DNA of 64,000 bases, taken from Prescottella equi (GTDB lineage: Bacteria; Actinomycetota; Actinomycetes; Mycobacteriales; Mycobacteriaceae). Each line of letters opens with the position of its first letter. The stretch's first letter is position 1. The stretch lies in contig NZ_LWTX01000010.1 in the NCBI RefSeq assembly GCF_002094305.1, positions 62,001-126,000 on the forward strand, read 5' to 3'. A model generated the notes under the pieces. It worked only from the letters and a program-made list of their open reading frames with translations. It made no database searches and was not told the DNA's origin. Positions 62,962-64,000 of this stretch are shown piece by piece. The position numbers and the translations under genes were made by a program.

Positions 62962-63564
62962 GTGGCCCACACGCTTCGTCGAGGATCGATCGCAGCAGCA
63001 CTCATCGCCGGCGCATCCGTCGGCCTGGCGGCACCCGCGATGGCGCAGCCGGACATCGTCGGTTCCATCTCGAACGCCGCCGACCTCACCGACAGTCTCG
63101 CCGCCGTCGTGTCGTCGGTCGGGTCCGGCAGCAGCGGGGGATCGGGCAGCGCCAGCCTGTTCGCCGGGAGCGGCGAGATAGCCATCCCGCTGCCGATTCC
63201 CAGCCCGCGCGGCCTCGCGGCGCTCGCTGCGGCCACCACGCAGACCGGCAAGCCGTACCTGTGGGGTGGCAACGGTCCCGACGCGTGGGACTGCTCGGGG
63301 CTGGTCCAGTGGGCGTTCCGCACCGTCGGGATCAGCCTGCCGCGCACCAGCCAGGAGATGGCCCGCTACACCGGCGGCATGCTCGTGCCGCTGTCTGCGC
63401 TCCAGCCGGGCGACGTCATCACGATGGACACTTACGACATCGCCGGTCACGTCGGGATCTATGCCGGCAACGGCATGGTGTTCAACGCCTACGGCACCGG
63501 AGTCCCCACCGGGCTACGGCCGTTGTCGGACTTCAGGATTCACAACATCCGACGGTTCTTCTGA
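62962..63564 (+). CDS. NlpC/P60 cell-wall endopeptidase
   Basis: 200 residues. The signal peptide ends near APAMAQ at residue 30, followed by a Gly/Ser linker (about 50-75). The NlpC/P60 domain (about 95-200) carries the catalytic Cys in [11 protein letters not shown] near 112 and His in AGHVGIYAG near 164. It likely cuts peptidoglycan cross-links during growth (RipA/RipD relatives). GTG 62962 follows AAGGAGG. A terminator separates it from deaD. Confidence 0.9.
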   Translation: MAHTLRRGSIAAALIAGASVGLAAPAMAQPDIVGSISNAADLTDSLAAVVSSVGSGSSGGSGSASLFAGSGEIAIPLPIPSPRGLAALAAATTQTGKPYLWGGNGPDAWDCSGLVQWAFRTVGISLPRTSQEMARYTGGMLVPLSALQPGDVITMDTYDIAGHVGIYAGNGMVFNAYGTGVPTGLRPLSDFRIHNIRRFF

Positions 63565-63589
63565 GCCGTCACCGGTGGGGACCGGCGGA

Positions 63590-64000
63590 TCAGGTCAGCA
63601 CCTCCGTCAACACGGGATTGGCGGTGGCGAACTGCGTCCGGTACAGCTGGGCGTAGCGCCCGCCGCGGCCCAGGAGTTCGGTGTGGTTGCCGCGCTCGAC
63701 GATTCGGCCGTCCTCGATCACCAGGATCAGATCGGCCGCACGGATGGTGGACAGCCGGTGCGCGATCACGACGGCCGTCCGACCCTCGAGTGCCTCGCCG
63801 AGTGCCTCCTGGACCGCTGCCTCCGACGTCGAATCCAGATGTGCGGTGGCCTCGTCGAGGATCACCACGCGCTGCTGCGCGAGCAGCAACCGGGCGATGG
63901 TCAGGCGCTGGCGTTCACCTCCGGACAGTCGGTAGCCGCGTTCGCCCACCACGGTGTCGAGGCCGTCGGGTAGCGACTCGATCAGTTCGGTGAGGCGCGC
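63590..64000 (-). CDS. ABC exporter ATP-binding domain, 5' part beyond window
   Basis: 137 codons visible, running off the right edge. The reading includes the signature [16 protein letters not shown], Walker [13 protein letters not shown] and H-loop AHRLSTI, so this is the C-terminal end of an exporter-type ABC protein (TMD-NBD). The catalytic Glu is present. It ends 25 nt from the convergent NlpC gene. Nothing can be said of its substrate. Confidence 0.88.
   Translation of the reverse strand, partial: ARLTELIESLPDGLDTVVGERGYRLSGGERQRLTIARLLLAQQRVVILDEATAHLDSTSEAAVQEALGEALEGRTAVVIAHRLSTIRAADLILVIEDGRIVERGNHTELLGRGGRYAQLYRTQFATANPVLTEVLT

Overview
The window looks like chromosomal DNA from a mycolic-acid actinobacterium, most likely Rhodococcus or a close relative (Nocardiaceae). 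The signs are very high GC, many GTG starts, a fused 2-oxoglutarate decarboxylase (Kgd), a mycothiol-type DinB protein, FadD15-like and NlpC/P60 proteins, and a backbone that recalls the M. tuberculosis Rv1232c-Rv1253 neighbourhood (MgtE/CBS protein, YflT-like protein, SDR, kgd, RecB-like nuclease-helicase, deaD). The genus call and the synteny are from memory; no search was run. No rRNA, tRNA, IS element, prophage or CRISPR array was seen.

Layout. 1-8.7 kb: a truncated MgtE/CBS protein, a CitE-like lyase, a stress membrane protein, an MFS exporter, a SUFU protein, a PHP phosphoesterase with a small membrane protein, malic enzyme and an alpha/beta hydrolase. 8.7-13.3 kb: a four-gene osmoprotectant ABC operon, with a divergent second binding lipoprotein. 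13.2-17.3 kb: a Baeyer-Villiger-type monooxygenase, SDR and hydrolase operon, divergent from a TetR gene across a palindrome. 17.3-25.2 kb: a three-copy repeat, kgd, and a single-chain asymmetric ABC exporter. 25.3-32.4 kb: a two-gene ABC transporter, a DUF305/DUF6153 copper-type pair, a hydrolase, an EcsC-like protein, a VOC protein, a Xi-class GST and a GNAT.

32.5-40 kb: a STAND/LuxR regulator followed by a co-oriented run of hydrolase, crotonase, acyl-CoA ligase-like protein (catalytic lysine replaced), crotonase and adenine deaminase. 40.1-43.7 kb: stress genes (GlsB-type, CsbD-type, Dps), a coiled-coil protein and an MFS transporter. 43.7-49.7 kb: a thiolase, a Tat-type amidase-like lipoprotein lacking the catalytic lysine, a sugar-lactone oxidase, a TetR and an alanine-racemase-fold protein. 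49.6-64 kb: a Cas4-like nuclease/RNase H-like/SF1 helicase, hydrolase plus mycothiol-type DinB protein, FadD15, an unknown protein, a phosphoribosyltransferase, a lactate-monooxygenase-like flavoprotein, TrpB2, DeaD, NlpC/P60 and a truncated ABC exporter.

Most of this is central and accessory metabolism in short operons of 2-5 genes with 1-11 nt overlaps, closed by strong GC-rich hairpins, several of them shared by convergent genes. The least explained items are the CGCGTTTTGCGCACTTATCGCG repeat triplet, the nuclease-helicase, the two enzymes lacking a catalytic lysine (ligase and amidase), and the palindromes in front of the TetR genes, malic enzyme and dps.
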